This document shows positions 7,670 through 8,179 of a DNA stretch of 8,179 nucleotides, piece by piece. This DNA is from Desulfuromonadales bacterium C00003068. GTDB taxonomy: Bacteria; Desulfobacterota; Desulfuromonadia; Desulfuromonadales; Desulfuromonadaceae. Position numbers and translations under genes: made by a program. Where the stretch lies: positions 1-8,179 of the forward strand of contig MAXR01000325.1 in NCBI GenBank assembly GCA_001751155.1, in the 5' to 3' direction. The stretch's first letter is position 1. The number at the start of each line of letters is the position of its first letter. The notes below the pieces were generated by a model. It searched no databases. It was not told where the DNA came from and saw only the letters and a list, made by a program, of their open reading frames with translations.

Positions 7670-7675
7670 GGAGGT
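7670..7675 (+). promoter_or_regulatory. Strong ribosome binding site GGAGGT (preceded by GAGGTG)
   Basis: GGAGGT lies seven bases before ATG 7683 and is the best Shine-Dalgarno match in the window. An overlapping GAGGTG at 7665-7670 doubles the signal. It fixes the start of the AsnB-like gene and so shows that the N-terminal Cys of the usual family is truly missing. Confidence 0.75.
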
Positions 7676-7682
7676 TCTTTGT

Positions 7683-8179
7683 ATGAAGATAGCTGTTTGT
7701 TTCTCTAATTCTGCCGTTGATTGTCGAGCTGCTGTCGATAATATGACGAGCTCAATGAGCCTCACTAGTGATCAACGGGCTGAAGTCGCTGTTGTTTCAG
7801 GTGGTGCCATCGGCTTTGTAACGGGCACCGAAGGGTTTTCTGCAATCCCACTACAGAGAAAAAATGAAAAGGGTAATATTCTTCTACTAAGTGGCGTTCC
7901 GATCTATCTGCATGGCTCTCTCGATACGAAACTCGATGAAGTTTTGTCAGGTGATTATAGTCATGCGGCTCGTGAACTACAGTCTTTGGATGGTGCTTTT
8001 GTTGCGCTTTTTTGGGATGCGGAAAATAATAAACTGGTGATCGTCAATGATTGTCTTGGCATTCAGCCCCTCAATATTTTTAGCGATAACGATGTGGTTT
8101 TGTTGGCCACCGAGTTAAAGGCTTTTCCTGCCAGCGGCTATGTTGATGTTGAACTGGATACGGTGGGATGGGGTGCTTT
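7683..8179 (+). CDS. Asparagine-synthetase-like protein lacking the glutaminase Cys, N-terminal part (cut by window end)
   Basis: The frame runs from ATG 7683 to the window end with no stop (165 whole codons). The family signature is in the second half of the visible part: LQSLDGAFVALFWD (99-112), LVIVNDCLGIQPLNIF (118-133) and LLATELKAFP (140-149). These match the class II glutamine amidotransferase domain of AsnB: the G-F-A-x-x-W-D strand, R-D-x-x-G-x-x-P-L and F-A-S-E-x-K. In AsnB the chain starts Met-Cys-Gly and the Cys becomes the N-terminal nucleophile; here it starts MKIAVCFSNS, so that Cys is absent. C6 is not at the N-terminus and cannot take its place in the usual way. The domain should be inactive as a glutaminase. 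Cys-less AsnB homologues include beta-lactam synthetase and lasso-peptide cyclase, which form amide bonds without glutamine. The ATP-using synthetase domain is expected beyond the window. Confidence 0.82.
   Translation, partial: MKIAVCFSNSAVDCRAAVDNMTSSMSLTSDQRAEVAVVSGGAIGFVTGTEGFSAIPLQRKNEKGNILLLSGVPIYLHGSLDTKLDEVLSGDYSHAARELQSLDGAFVALFWDAENNKLVIVNDCLGIQPLNIFSDNDVVLLATELKAFPASGYVDVELDTVGWGA

Overview
The window carries seven genes, all on the + strand: five complete, and one cut off at each end. Gaps are short (about 36 to 91 bases), apart from one AT-rich gap of 180 bases. The base composition looks moderate (mid-40s % G+C by eye). Signal-peptide style, GTG/TTG start options and gene content suggest a Gram-negative bacterium. 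The exported protein resembles TIGR03790, a family I recall as confined to exosortase-bearing species, so a proteobacterial or Desulfobacterota-like host is my best guess. That assignment is weak, because no rRNA or marker gene is present.

Layout: (1) 1-414, C-terminal end of an ATP-grasp ligase; (2) 460-1467, NodB-fold polysaccharide deacetylase-like protein; (3) 1524-2903, CapK/PaaK-type adenylate-forming enzyme; (4) 2940-5000, large exported TIGR03790-like protein with extra domains; (5) 5001-5180, AT-rich intergenic region; (6) 5181-5966, M55 (DppA-type) zinc D-aminopeptidase family member starting at TTG; (7) 6058-7608, Wzx/MATE-type polysaccharide flippase; (8) 7683 to the window end, N-terminal part of an asparagine-synthetase-like protein whose Ntn domain lacks the catalytic Cys.

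The flippase, deacetylase and CapK homologue point to a cell-surface glycan or exopolysaccharide locus. Three carboxylate-activating enzymes (ATP-grasp, CapK-like AMP-forming, AsnB-like without glutaminase Cys) sit beside a D-aminopeptidase-family protein. This raises the possibility that the product is an amino-acid- or peptide-decorated glycan, or another amide-containing molecule, assembled in the cytoplasm, flipped, and acted on outside by the exported protein. That pathway is inference. Each family assignment rests on motifs visible in the translations. No tRNA, rRNA, CRISPR array, insertion sequence or convincing terminator was seen.
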